From Cecembia lonarensis LW9 (GTDB taxonomy: Bacteria; Bacteroidota; Bacteroidia; Cytophagales; Cyclobacteriaceae), in the NCBI RefSeq assembly GCF_000298295.1, contig NZ_AMGM01000001.1, positions 109,640 through 173,639 of the forward strand: DNA of 64,000 nucleotides, given 5' to 3'. Position 1 is the stretch's first letter. Every line of letters starts with the position of its first letter. Both the position numbers and the translations under genes were made by a program. Positions 1-8,637 of this stretch are shown here, in pieces. The notes below the pieces were generated by a model. It saw nothing but the letters and a program-made list of their open reading frames with translations. It ran no database searches and was not told the DNA's origin.

Positions 1-157
1 TTAGTGAATCATATAAACCTTTATTTACTTCGACAGCGATTTCAAAAGGTGATTTTCCTTGCGCTTTGGGTAAAAAGGCTTTGGAAATTGGTCTTTTATT
101 AGCTCCTAATAATTCTTGGTTGGAGCTTTCTTGAATAATTACAAATTTTGTTTCCAT
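1..157 (-). CDS. Partial unidentified protein, N-terminus only
   Basis: An ATG at 157 on the minus strand opens 52 sense codons running off the left edge without a stop. The protein begins METKFVIIQESS and continues with ELLGANKRPISKAF and a short FEIAVEVNKG stretch. There is no signal peptide or membrane segment in the visible part, and I do not recognise the family. It is divergent from the comB-like gene, with about 196 bp between the two start codons. The conserved-looking hydrophobic beta-strand start and codon use like its neighbours suggest a real gene, but with so little sequence no function can be given. Confidence 0.55.
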   Translation of the reverse strand, partial: METKFVIIQESSNQELLGANKRPISKAFLPKAQGKSPFEIAVEVNKGLYDSL

Positions 158-341
158 AACAGTTCGAAATTAATTTGTTAAAAAGGATAAATGTTCTAAC
201 ACACAAAGTACCAGGCCTATTGATCAAAACTGAATTGTTTCAACGCTCAATTTTAAATCAAAATAATTTAAAAAGCAAATTTTTATATTTAAAATTCATT
301 TTTAAAGGTTTGTTATTATCCTACTTCCTTGCAATTGTTAT

Positions 342-349
342 TATATTTG
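342..349 (+). promoter_or_regulatory. Bacteroidota -7 box of comB-like gene
   Basis: TATATTTG fits the TAnnTTTG -7 consensus of the Bacteroidota housekeeping sigma factor exactly. It ends only 4 nt before the ATG at 354, so the transcript would start at or next to the start codon and be leaderless or nearly so. No TTG -33 element lies at the usual 17-21 nt distance; the nearest upstream TTTG (309-312) is 29 nt away. Confidence 0.5.
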
Positions 350-353
350 CAGC

Positions 354-1070
354 ATGAAAAAAATAGAAGTTTGCCTTTCCCCGGAATTAATTCACCTATA
401 TGACAGCAGAGGGAAAATTGTAATCATTGTAGATATATTTAGAGCTTCAAGCACAATTGTAGCTGCATTGGCTAATGGTGTTTCCTCGATAACACCTTTT
501 AAAGATTTGAATGCTTGTAAGGCTATGCAAGAAAAGGGGTTTATCATTGCCGGTGAACGGGATGGGAAACAAGCAAAAGGTTTTGATTTAGGTAATTCTC
601 CTTTGGCCTATTTGAAAGGTATCTATAAAGGAAAAGAACTGGCCATTACAACTACCAATGGGACAAATGCTATTGATACCATTGGAGAAGAAGCCTCCCA
701 AGTACTGATCGGCGCATTCATTAACTTGAATGCTACAGTTTCTTATTTGAAAAATACGAAAGAAGACCTTTTAATCTATTGTGCAGGGTGGAAAGGGAAA
801 TTTAATTTAGAAGACTCTTTATATGCCGGTGCTTTAGCGGATTCACTCGACTCCTACTATGTAACGGAATGTGACAGCACATTGGCTTTTAGAACGCTCT
901 ATCAAACTCAGCGCAAAAATTTAAAAGATTTTATTTCAAATGCTTCACATACCAAACGTTTACAAAATCAAGATATAGAAAAAGATATTGATTTTTGTTT
1001 GTCTTTAGATCTATATAATGCTGTTGCATTGGTTGAAAAGGGTAAAATTATTGCATTAAGGAATGCATAG
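354..1070 (+). CDS. comB: 2-phosphosulfolactate phosphatase family protein
   Basis: 238-aa cytosolic protein of the ComB family, which removes phosphate from 2-phospho-3-sulfolactate with Mg2+ in coenzyme M synthesis; bacteria use the family in sulfolactate-type metabolism or in unknown roles. Family blocks visible: VDIFRASST at residues 26-34, GERDG at 67-71, GFDLGNSP at 76-83 and TTTNGT at 99-104, in the order and spacing expected. Length is normal for the family. The ATG at 354 is chosen because the protein starts directly with the first beta strand and a -7 box lies just upstream. It stands alone before prs. The family assignment is firm, but the true substrate here is unknown because no other coenzyme M genes are present. 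Confidence 0.85.
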   Translation: MKKIEVCLSPELIHLYDSRGKIVIIVDIFRASSTIVAALANGVSSITPFKDLNACKAMQEKGFIIAGERDGKQAKGFDLGNSPLAYLKGIYKGKELAITTTNGTNAIDTIGEEASQVLIGAFINLNATVSYLKNTKEDLLIYCAGWKGKFNLEDSLYAGALADSLDSYYVTECDSTLAFRTLYQTQRKNLKDFISNASHTKRLQNQDIEKDIDFCLSLDLYNAVALVEKGKIIALRNA

Positions 1071-1128
1071 ACATCAAGAATCCTGAAGAATACCATTTGG
1101 TAAAAAGCTATTTTATAATCAATTTTTT

Positions 1129-1136
1129 TATCTTTG
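1129..1136 (+). promoter_or_regulatory. Bacteroidota -7 box of prs
   Basis: TATCTTTG matches TAnnTTTG and sits 39 nt upstream of the prs ATG at 1176, giving a short leader of about 33 nt. A TTTG at 1096-1099 is farther than the usual -33 spacing, so only the -7 element is convincing. Confidence 0.5.
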
Positions 1137-1175
1137 TGAGCTTGAAACAAAACCTTACCAACGAACCGTCCAATC

Positions 1176-2102
1176 ATGACCGAGGTCAAACTCTTCTCAG
1201 GTACAAAAAGCCAATCGCTTGCCGAAAAAATCGCAAAACATTACGGGAAAAAATTAGGAGATCTTACCATATCCAAATTCAGTGATGGTGAAATGTCCCC
1301 AAGCTTCAATGAATCTGTAAGGGGCTGTACCGTTTTTTTAATCCAGTCAACAATGCCCTCTTCTGACAATTTGTTGGAATTGTGTCTGATGATAGATGCA
1401 GCTAAAAGAGCAAGTGCTTACAAGGTTTGTGCGGTCATCCCCTATTACGGATATGCCAGGCAGGACCGAAAAGACAGGCCAAGGGTTTCCATCGCCGCTA
1501 AACTGATCGCTAATATGTTGACTTCTGCCGGTGCAGACAGGATCATGACCTGCGATTTACACGCCGGTCAGATACAAGGCTTTTTCGATCTACCTTTGGA
1601 CCACTTAAATGGTTCCGCCATATTTGTTCCCTATCTAGAAAGATTATTGTCTGAAAATCTGATTTTTGCTGCGCCAGATGTAGGTGGAGTTGCAAGAGCC
1701 AGAGCATATGCCAAACATTTTGAAGTGGAAATGGTGGTGTGTGACAAACATAGAAAAAGAGCTAATGAAGTAGCTTCCATGCAGGTAATTGGAGATGTGG
1801 AAGGGAAAGATGTCGTTTTAGTTGATGACCTGGTTGATACTGCAGGTACACTTTGTAAGGCAGCCCAGATCATAATGGATAAAGGCGCTAAGTCTGTACG
1901 TGCAATAGCTACCCATGGTGTTCTTTCCGGTAAAGCATATGAAAATATAGAAAATTCGGTACTCCAAGAACTTGTTATTACGGACACTATACCGTTGAAA
2001 CAAGCTTCATCTAAAATTAAAGTGCTTTCTGTAGCAGATCTCTTTGCAAAAGCTATTCACGCTGTTACAGGAAACACATCCATAAGTTCCTTATTTATAT
2101 AA
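1176..2102 (+). CDS. prs: Ribose-phosphate pyrophosphokinase
   Basis: 308-aa PRPP synthetase. It transfers pyrophosphate from ATP to ribose 5-phosphate, supplying PRPP for nucleotide, histidine and tryptophan synthesis in the cytosol. Visible motifs: FSDGE at residues 35-39, the ATP-binding flexible-loop segment YYGYARQDRK at 90-99, DLHAGQIQGFF at 127-137, and the PRPP-binding loop VLVDDLVDTAGTL around 214-226. Length equals the usual class I enzyme (about 310 aa). The ATG at 1176 gives the standard N-terminus running straight into the first strand. It is monocistronic: own -7 box upstream and a strong terminator 34 nt after the stop. Confidence 0.97.
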   Translation: MTEVKLFSGTKSQSLAEKIAKHYGKKLGDLTISKFSDGEMSPSFNESVRGCTVFLIQSTMPSSDNLLELCLMIDAAKRASAYKVCAVIPYYGYARQDRKDRPRVSIAAKLIANMLTSAGADRIMTCDLHAGQIQGFFDLPLDHLNGSAIFVPYLERLLSENLIFAAPDVGGVARARAYAKHFEVEMVVCDKHRKRANEVASMQVIGDVEGKDVVLVDDLVDTAGTLCKAAQIIMDKGAKSVRAIATHGVLSGKAYENIENSVLQELVITDTIPLKQASSKIKVLSVADLFAKAIHAVTGNTSISSLFI

Positions 2103-2133
2103 AAAGTATAAATCCTGTTTCATAAAAGTTTTT

Positions 2134-2170
2134 AATACCATTCAATTATCTAATTGAATGGTATTTTTTT
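2134..2170 (+). terminator. Intrinsic terminator after prs
   Basis: A perfect stem TACCATTCAATTA (2136-2148) / TAATTGAATGGTA (2151-2163), extendable by flanking A-T pairs to about 15 bp, is followed by a run of T (2164-2170). The upstream A-rich flank could let it act in both directions. It separates prs from the polysaccharide locus. Confidence 0.9.
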
Positions 2171-2256
2171 ATCACTTCCTCATGATCAAAATACTAGAGC
2201 TAAGGAGTTAATGATTAAATTTTCAAAATAATAAAAAAGTTTTTTAAACACATTTA

Positions 2257-2286
2257 TTTGCATTATGAATTTATTTTGTATTATTG
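2257..2286 (+). promoter_or_regulatory. Candidate promoter of the polysaccharide locus
   Basis: TTTG (2257-2260), an 18-nt spacer and TATTATTG (2279-2286), one mismatch from TAnnTTTG, form the best Bacteroidota-type promoter in the 349-nt gap before the export gene. Transcription would start near 2292 and leave a leader of about 160 nt. Nothing else promoter-like was found closer to 2452. Confidence 0.4.
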
Positions 2287-2337
2287 CATTTGTATTGGAC
2301 TCAAATAATGAGTTTCAAAAAAATAGACCAAAAATTA

Positions 2338-2360
2338 AGCGATAGTCGCTATTTTTTTCG
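2338..2360 (+). promoter_or_regulatory. Terminator-like hairpin in the locus leader
   Basis: AGCGA-TAG-TCGCT followed by ATTTTTTT lies about 100 nt upstream of the first polysaccharide gene and downstream of the candidate promoter. A short stem plus U-tract inside a leader is the form of a transcription attenuator. No UpxY/NusG-like antiterminator gene lies in the window, and no alternative antiterminator pairing was worked out. The stem is only 5 bp, so it may be weak. Confidence 0.4.
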
Positions 2361-2451
2361 ATTTAAGCACAACAAGATTGTGACTGAGCGGGCGAAGCTA
2401 TATTTTAGTTCAAGGAATTAGTATATTACCAAATATTTTATAAAATAGACC

Positions 2452-3231
2452 ATGAAAAAATTATTATTTCTAGCAATTCTGAGCATTTCACTTTTCTCAT
2501 GTGCCAAAAGGAATTTAGTCTACTTCAGTGATATTTATCAGGACATGGAATTTTCTGTTCCGGTTGAAATGTCCAACGAGCCTAGAATTCAGGTAGACGA
2601 TCTGTTAAGCATTACTGTTACAAGTTTAAATCCAGAATCTAACATGCTTTTTAATGTAGGCGTATTGATGCCATCAGGAGATAGAAACAATACGATAGTG
2701 AATAATCCTATCAATGAGAATTACCTGGTCGATAAAGACGGTTATATCAATTATCCAGTTATCGGTTTAATCAATTTAAAAGGTCTTACTAAGCAGGAAG
2801 CTATTGACAAAATGAGTGGTCTCTTAAACGAATATGTAAAAGATCCTATTATCAATATTCGTTTTATGAACTTCAAAGTCACAGTAATTGGGGAGGTTCA
2901 AACTCCGAATTCTTTTATTATTCCCACAGAAAAAATCACGATCTTGGAGGCCCTGGGCTTAGCAGGAGATATGACGGCCTATGGAAGAAGAGAGAATGTT
3001 ATGATTATTAGAGAAAAAGATGGAGTCCGAACAGCTACTCGCTTGAACTTGAATGACAAAACTATTTTGACATCTCCTTATTATTATCTCCAGCAAAATG
3101 ATGTGGTATATGTAGAACCTTACAAAACAAAATCGGTTCAGGCAGATACCAACCCGGCACAAATTGCTATTATCACTAGTACGATAAGCTTAGCTACCAT
3201 CGTTATTCTAAACTTCAGATGGAATAACTAA
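2452..3231 (+). CDS. Wza-type polysaccharide export lipoprotein
   Basis: 259-aa outer-membrane export protein. Residues 1-17 are a lipoprotein signal peptide with lipobox LFSC (Cys17). The body has a polysaccharide-export domain (about 45-130) and an SLBB-like domain (about 135-215, around VTVIGEVQTPNSFIIP). A C-terminal hydrophobic segment (about 235-255, ending LNFRWNN) probably crosses the outer membrane, as in the short Bacteroidota Wza relatives; the protein is much shorter than E. coli Wza (about 380 aa). It is the first gene of the exopolysaccharide operon, 31 nt before the Wzc-type partner, with which it should form the envelope-spanning export channel. Confidence 0.92.
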   Translation: MKKLLFLAILSISLFSCAKRNLVYFSDIYQDMEFSVPVEMSNEPRIQVDDLLSITVTSLNPESNMLFNVGVLMPSGDRNNTIVNNPINENYLVDKDGYINYPVIGLINLKGLTKQEAIDKMSGLLNEYVKDPIINIRFMNFKVTVIGEVQTPNSFIIPTEKITILEALGLAGDMTAYGRRENVMIIREKDGVRTATRLNLNDKTILTSPYYYLQQNDVVYVEPYKTKSVQADTNPAQIAIITSTISLATIVILNFRWNN

Positions 3232-3262
3232 TATTCTGATACGTCTATAAAAAACTATTGAA

Positions 3263-5626
3263 ATGAATATTTCAGAATTATTGAAAGAATTAGAAGAGGA
3301 AGAAAATAGATCTTCCCGCAAAGGTAAAGTTGATTACAAACTATTATTTTTCAAATACTTGAAAAAATGGAAGTGGTTTGCCTCCGGCTTATTGATAGCA
3401 TTAATTGCTGCATTTTTGATTACTTATTTTTCTACACCGCAGTATGAAATCAAAGCAACCCTTCTCTTAAAAGATAAAGAAAAAGGGGCTGATTTCAACT
3501 CGAATGCAGTTGTAAATAATTTGACAGGATTCAGCAGCACCACCACAGTAGAAAATGAAGCTGAAATTTTCAAATCTGAAAGCTTAATGATTAAAGCCTG
3601 CCAAGAGCTAGGAATCACTAATGGCTATTTTGTCCCAAATGGCTTATTCAGATGGAAGGAAATCTATGGGCCTGAAGTTCCTGTTGAAATCAACATTATA
3701 GAAAAAAACCCCTTCCCACCAAAGGTAAAAGACAATACAGTAGTCATCAAAATCCTCAGTGAGGAACAATTTGAAATTCAAATACCCAATGCTCCAAAAG
3801 TTAAGGCAGATTTTGGTGAATCATTGACAAACTTTTTCGGAACCTTTACCGTGGAGAAAAATCCAGAATATTTCCCCCAATTTTTACATCATGAAAATGA
3901 AATCAAAGTTGGTTTCTATGATCCTGTTGGGGTAGGTAAAGATTTCGCTGAAAATTTAAAAGTTGAAATAGTCAATAAATTATCCAGTGTAATCGAATTG
4001 GTCTTATACAACTCTCATCCTGAACGAGGAAAGATAGTATTAGATAAATTAATTGAAATTTATAATCAAGAAGCTGACAATGAGAAAAACTCAACAGCGC
4101 TAAACACCTTGAATTTTATCGATGAACAGCTCATCGATTTAACTGCAGAATTAGCAGACATTGAAAGGAAAGCAGAGAGGTTTAAGCTTAATAACGCCAT
4201 TACTGATGTAAGTGCTGAAGCACAATTATTTTTAAACAGTACAACAGCAAACAGACAGCAAATAAGCGAACTTTCAGTTCAAATCGGTGTCTTGGAATCT
4301 ATTGAACAGTATATCATGTCTTCTGGCAATGAATTTGGAATGGTACCAAGTACACTTTCTATTCAGGATCCCACGCTAGCTGATTTAATCACTAATTTCA
4401 ACAGCATTCAAAGGGAAAAAGAAAGGATGTTAAGAACTACCCAGCCCAATAATCCAATCGTTACCAACCTTAATGAACAATTAATAGGTTTAAGAAAAAA
4501 TATTTTAGAAAACATTAGAAATATAAAGCAGGGCTTGGTCATTTCTAGAAATAGTCTGATGGAAACCTCTGGGGAATTCCAAACAAGAGCTTCTAGAGTA
4601 CCTACCATAGAGCGGGAACTCTTGGAAATTAGTAGGCAACAGGAAATCAAGCAAGAACATTATTTATTGTTGACACGAAAAAGAGAAGAAGCTGCACTTA
4701 CATTGGCTGCCACCTCAATTTCCAACTCCAAGGTCATTGATCCGCCAACACCGACAGACTATCCTGTAAAGCCGAAAAAAGTATTGATATTTGGCATATG
4801 GACAATTCTTGGATTAATTTTCCCTTATGGGTTGATATATATTAAAGATATTTTGTCGGAAAAAATTGAGTTTAAGTCAGATATCCAGCATATCACTGCT
4901 ACAAAAATCCTAGGAGAAGTTTCCAGAAATAATACCAATGAGGGCACCCTTGTAATTGGAAATGGTAAAAAAAGTTTACTAGCTGAGCAATTTAGGTTTA
5001 TCCGAACCAATATGATTACTGAATTACAAAGAAAAACCAACCAGGTAATCATGGTCACTTCGGGAATAAGCGGAGAAGGGAAAACCTTCTTTAGCGTAAA
5101 CCTGGCAGCAAGTTTGGGCTTAATCGGTAAAAAAGTTGCTGTCTTAGAACTTGACCTAAGGAGACCGGCACTATTATCCTCACTTGGTATTGAATCAGAT
5201 GTTGGGATTTCAGAATATCTTGAAAATAATACCTATAAATTGGAAGATATCATTCATCCATTAGAGCAGATGGAAAATGTATCCGTGCTTGGCTGCGGAA
5301 CAACTCCGGAGAATCCTGCAGAACTGATGATTAGCGATAAGTTACATGATATGATCAATCGTTTAGCGAAAAAATATGATTACGTCATTATTGATACAGC
5401 ACCTGTAGGCCTTGTTTCCGATTCTTTTGTTCTTGCTGACCATGCCGACTTAACCATTTTTATGGTCAGGCTAAATCACTCGACAAAATCACAAATAAAA
5501 ACTATTGAGGATATCAGAGCCAACAAAAAATTCAAAAAACCAATGATAGTGCTTAATGATGCTACCATGGAGCTTACCTACGGTTATGGAAAAAAATATG
5601 CCGGAGGTTATTATCATGCCAAGTAG
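3263..5626 (+). CDS. Wzc-type polysaccharide co-polymerase / BY-kinase
   Basis: 787-aa inner-membrane protein controlling chain length and export. It has a cytoplasmic N-terminus, TM1 at about 37-56, a large periplasmic Wzz-like domain with coiled-coil stretches (about 270-480) and TM2 at about 507-527. The cytoplasmic bacterial tyrosine kinase has Walker A GISGEGKT (about 600-607), Walker A' VLELDLRRP (about 626-635) and Walker B YVIIDTAP (about 706-713). The C-terminus is a Tyr cluster with five tyrosines in the last 15 residues, the usual autophosphorylation tail. Kinase and co-polymerase are fused in one chain, as in proteobacterial Wzc. No cognate phosphatase gene is visible in the window. 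Confidence 0.95.
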   Translation: MNISELLKELEEEENRSSRKGKVDYKLLFFKYLKKWKWFASGLLIALIAAFLITYFSTPQYEIKATLLLKDKEKGADFNSNAVVNNLTGFSSTTTVENEAEIFKSESLMIKACQELGITNGYFVPNGLFRWKEIYGPEVPVEINIIEKNPFPPKVKDNTVVIKILSEEQFEIQIPNAPKVKADFGESLTNFFGTFTVEKNPEYFPQFLHHENEIKVGFYDPVGVGKDFAENLKVEIVNKLSSVIELVLYNSHPERGKIVLDKLIEIYNQEADNEKNSTALNTLNFIDEQLIDLTAELADIERKAERFKLNNAITDVSAEAQLFLNSTTANRQQISELSVQIGVLESIEQYIMSSGNEFGMVPSTLSIQDPTLADLITNFNSIQREKERMLRTTQPNNPIVTNLNEQLIGLRKNILENIRNIKQGLVISRNSLMETSGEFQTRASRVPTIERELLEISRQQEIKQEHYLLLTRKREEAALTLAATSISNSKVIDPPTPTDYPVKPKKVLIFGIWTILGLIFPYGLIYIKDILSEKIEFKSDIQHITATKILGEVSRNNTNEGTLVIGNGKKSLLAEQFRFIRTNMITELQRKTNQVIMVTSGISGEGKTFFSVNLAASLGLIGKKVAVLELDLRRPALLSSLGIESDVGISEYLENNTYKLEDIIHPLEQMENVSVLGCGTTPENPAELMISDKLHDMINRLAKKYDYVIIDTAPVGLVSDSFVLADHADLTIFMVRLNHSTKSQIKTIEDIRANKKFKKPMIVLNDATMELTYGYGKKYAGGYYHAK

Positions 5627-5673
5627 CGTATCAGAAGTCCAATATACTTAATTACTACTTTTTATAAACAAGG

Positions 5674-6696
5674 ATGAGAATCTGGATAGATTTTATTAAT
5701 ACCCCACAAGTAAGTTTTTTTGAACCCTTAATAGAGGAATTAAATGCTTTAGGTCATGAAATTGTGATGACATGTAGAGATTCTTCCAATACGGTTCAAT
5801 TGCTGAATCAAAAAGGTTGGGATTTTCAAGTAATTGGGTCTGGAGTAAAAAAGTCTTTGCTTTCAAAGTTAATCGCTTTTCCAGGTAGAATTCTTGATCT
5901 TAGAAAGTTTTTGAAAAACAAAAAAATTGATTTGGCAGTAGGGCAAAGTAGTTTTTATCTACCCCTTACGGCAAGGTCACTTAAAATCCGCTCCATATAC
6001 ACGAATGACAATGAGCATGCTTTAGGCAATATACCTTCTTTTCTTTTTGCCGACACCATATTTTTGCCCAGTGAGCTTTCTCTTAAAAAGGCCCTTAGTC
6101 AAGGTGCATCAAAGAAAAAAATCACACAATATCCCGGGATTAAAGAGGGTATCTATTTATGGAAAAAGGCACTGAACATTAAGTCTCTAAGAGAAAAAAA
6201 CAAGCAGAATAAAATATACATCAGGCCAGAGCCGGTTTCAGCACAATATTATAAAGGAAAAGAAAACTTTTTGGACAAATTGATTTCTGAACTAAGCTCC
6301 CAATATCAGGTAGTTGTTTTGACTAGAGGCACTGAACAGGCTAATTACTATACCCGTAAGTTTCAAAACAACGTGACCGTCCCTGAAAAGCCCCTTGATT
6401 TTCTGACTGTAGCCACAGATTGCCTGGCATTTATTGGCGCAGGAGGTTCGATGACCAGGGAAATGGCAATATTAGGCATTCCTACTATTTCTGTGTATCA
6501 AGCAGAACTCCTGGATGTGGACCGATTTTTAATTAATGAAGGTTTATTGGTTTTTGCACCAAGAATTACATCTCAAGAAGTAATTGACTTCACTAACAAA
6601 ACCGAAAATAACCTCAATAAGTCAGAAAAAATTTTAGAAAAAGGTAAAACTGCATATAATCTTTTAAAATACAGCATTTTAGGAAATACCAAATAA
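5674..6696 (+). CDS. DUF354 family GT-B-like protein
   Basis: 340-aa protein of the DUF354 family, related in fold to UDP-GlcNAc 2-epimerases and GT-B glycosyltransferases. It begins MRIWIDFINTPQVSFFEPL, the typical DUF354 N-terminus with an Asp in the first strand and a His/Gln-type active-site stretch. The C-terminal half carries FIGAGGSMTREMAILGIPTIS, the glycine-rich nucleotide-sugar binding loop (about 250-270). No signal or membrane segment. It follows the Wzc gene by 47 nt and precedes the sugar-nucleotide cassette. The reaction is unknown for the family; a role in making or attaching a sugar is inferred from context. Confidence 0.8.
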   Translation: MRIWIDFINTPQVSFFEPLIEELNALGHEIVMTCRDSSNTVQLLNQKGWDFQVIGSGVKKSLLSKLIAFPGRILDLRKFLKNKKIDLAVGQSSFYLPLTARSLKIRSIYTNDNEHALGNIPSFLFADTIFLPSELSLKKALSQGASKKKITQYPGIKEGIYLWKKALNIKSLREKNKQNKIYIRPEPVSAQYYKGKENFLDKLISELSSQYQVVVLTRGTEQANYYTRKFQNNVTVPEKPLDFLTVATDCLAFIGAGGSMTREMAILGIPTISVYQAELLDVDRFLINEGLLVFAPRITSQEVIDFTNKTENNLNKSEKILEKGKTAYNLLKYSILGNTK

Positions 6697-6732
6697 ATAA
6701 ATCGATTTTAGCCAACTCTTAAATTTAATAAA

Positions 6733-7518
6733 ATGAAAGCAGTAATCTTAGCTGGTGGATTTGGCACCAGAATAAGCGAGGAGAGTGGGGTGCGCCCTAA
6801 GCCCATGGTGGAAATTGGTGGTAAACCCATTCTTTGGCACATCATGAAAATATATTCCAATCATGGCATCAACGATTTTGTCATCTGCTGCGGTTACAAG
6901 GGGTATATGATTAAGGAGTATTTCTCAAATTATTTCCTCCACATGTCAGATATCACATTTGACCTGTCCAACAACACTATGGTCGTCCACAAAAAACAAT
7001 CAGAGCCCTGGAAAGTGACTTTGGTAGACACTGGAGAAAATGTGATGACTGGAGGTAGAATCAAAAGAGTCGCAGAACATATTCAAGATGAGGCCTTCTG
7101 CTTGACTTATGGAGATGGAGTCAGTGATGTGGATATCACAGCCGCAATTCAGTTTCATAAGAATCAAAAGGCACTTACAACCCTTACCGCAGTCCAACAG
7201 CCTGGTCGTTTTGGCGCATTCACATTGGGAAAAGACGATGCAAAAATTACACATTTTAGAGAAAAGCCTAAAGGAGATGGGTTAGACAATGCCTGGATCA
7301 ATGGGGGCTTCTTCGTAGTGGAACCAGAAGCCTTGAATTTTATAGATGGAGATGACTGCATCTGGGAAAGAACCCCCTTAGAAGAAATGGCCAATAGAGG
7401 AAAATTATCCGCATTCAAGCATAGTGGGTTTTGGCAACCTATGGATACTTTAAGAGATAAAAATGTTCTTGAAGAAATGTGGAATGCTGGAAATGCCCCG
7501 TGGAAAAAATGGCAATAA
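6733..7518 (+). CDS. rfbF: Glucose-1-phosphate cytidylyltransferase
   Basis: 261-aa enzyme forming CDP-glucose from CTP and glucose 1-phosphate. The N-terminal nucleotide-binding signature [12 protein letters not shown] is at residues 3-14, then [18 protein letters not shown] (about 21-38), the metal-binding YGDGVSDVD (about 118-126) and [11 protein letters not shown]. Length matches RfbF/DdhA (about 257 aa). It opens a tight cassette of five genes running to 11713. In standard CDP-dideoxyhexose pathways the next gene would be CDP-glucose 4,6-dehydratase (rfbG), which is not what follows here; see findings. Confidence 0.95.
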   Translation: MKAVILAGGFGTRISEESGVRPKPMVEIGGKPILWHIMKIYSNHGINDFVICCGYKGYMIKEYFSNYFLHMSDITFDLSNNTMVVHKKQSEPWKVTLVDTGENVMTGGRIKRVAEHIQDEAFCLTYGDGVSDVDITAAIQFHKNQKALTTLTAVQQPGRFGAFTLGKDDAKITHFREKPKGDGLDNAWINGGFFVVEPEALNFIDGDDCIWERTPLEEMANRGKLSAFKHSGFWQPMDTLRDKNVLEEMWNAGNAPWKKWQ

Positions 7519-7545
7519 AATAAACTGTTTCAAACAATCATAATA

Positions 7546-8637
7546 ATGGAAAAAAATAGGATTCTAGCAGAAGATTTAGCATATATTTTCAATAAACTTT
7601 CTGCTTCGGAAAAAGAGAAATTTAAAGATGCCACCGTACTTTTAACCGGTTGTGGTGGGTTTTTAGGTTATTATTTCATGCATTTCTTAAGTGCTTATTC
7701 AGAACAATTGGGAATTAAACAAATCATAGGGCTTGACAATTTTCTCACAGGCACCAAAGATTGGCTGGAAGCATTGGAAAAAGAAAACCCAAAAGTTTCC
7801 TTGCATACATTCGATATCATTCACGATGATCCAAATACCATTGAAGGCATAGAAAATGCCAACCTGATCATTCATGGTGCTTCTATTGCTTCACCTACAT
7901 TCTACAGGATTTACCCTTTGGAGACCATCGATGCCAATATCACGGGCTTAAGAAGACTTTTGGATTTCTATGTCAATAAGCCCATAAAAGGTTTCCTCTT
8001 TTTCTCCAGCAGTGAAATATATGGAGATCCTTTCCCGGAATTTATTCCTACCCCTGAAACATACCGAGGCAATGTATCTGCCATGGGGCCTCGTGCTTGT
8101 TATGATGAGGCCAAACGCTTTGGAGAAACGCTTTGTTATGTTTTTCATGAAAAGTACCAAATGCCAATTTCCATCGCCAGACCTTTCAACAATTACGGGC
8201 CTGGGATGAATATCAATGACAAAAGACTCCCTGCTGATTTCGCAAAATGCGTACATGAAGGACGGGATTTGGTGATGTTTTCTGATGGTAAACCCACAAG
8301 AACTTTTTGTTATATCACAGATGCCATCACGGGTTACCTGAAAGTGCTTTGCCATGGTAAATTGGAAGCTTTCAACATAGGGATTGACAAACCTGAAGTT
8401 TCAGTCAAGCAATTTGCCGAATTGTTTGTTAAAGCTGCCAAAGAAGTCTATGGTTATCAAGGTCAAGCAATTTTCCAAACTTCGGATGATGCGGATTATT
8501 TAACTGATAACCCTAACCGCAGATGTCCTGATATTTCAAAAGCAAAAGAAATGCTCGATTACCAACCTGAAATTCATGTTGAGGAAGGAGTAAAAAGGTT
8601 TTTGACATTTTTAAAAATAAACAACGGAAAACTATGA
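7546..8637 (+). CDS. NAD-dependent epimerase/dehydratase, UXS-like extended SDR
   Basis: 363-aa extended short-chain dehydrogenase. Rossmann motif TGCGGFLGYYF at about 34-44, catalytic SSSEIYGD at about 150-157, and YDEAKRFGE at about 186-194 with the catalytic Tyr and Lys. RPFNNYGPGM (about 210-219) and the overall pattern resemble UDP-glucuronate decarboxylase (UXS) and related SDRs rather than CDP-glucose 4,6-dehydratase. An N-terminal extension of about 30 residues precedes the Rossmann fold. It overlaps the next gene by 4 nt (ATGA), implying translational coupling. Decarboxylation of a nucleotide-uronic acid made by the neighbour is a reasonable inference, not proven. Confidence 0.85.
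   Translation: MEKNRILAEDLAYIFNKLSASEKEKFKDATVLLTGCGGFLGYYFMHFLSAYSEQLGIKQIIGLDNFLTGTKDWLEALEKENPKVSLHTFDIIHDDPNTIEGIENANLIIHGASIASPTFYRIYPLETIDANITGLRRLLDFYVNKPIKGFLFFSSSEIYGDPFPEFIPTPETYRGNVSAMGPRACYDEAKRFGETLCYVFHEKYQMPISIARPFNNYGPGMNINDKRLPADFAKCVHEGRDLVMFSDGKPTRTFCYITDAITGYLKVLCHGKLEAFNIGIDKPEVSVKQFAELFVKAAKEVYGYQGQAIFQTSDDADYLTDNPNRRCPDISKAKEMLDYQPEIHVEEGVKRFLTFLKINNGKL

Noticed and set aside
175..357. Rightward 60-codon frame ending at the comB-like start
   Set aside because: Low-complexity, AT-driven composition; covers the -7 box; no family likeness. Treated as non-coding upstream region.
968..1285. Short frames around the comB-prs junction on both strands
   Set aside because: They overlap well-supported genes and the prs promoter, and show no conserved motifs.
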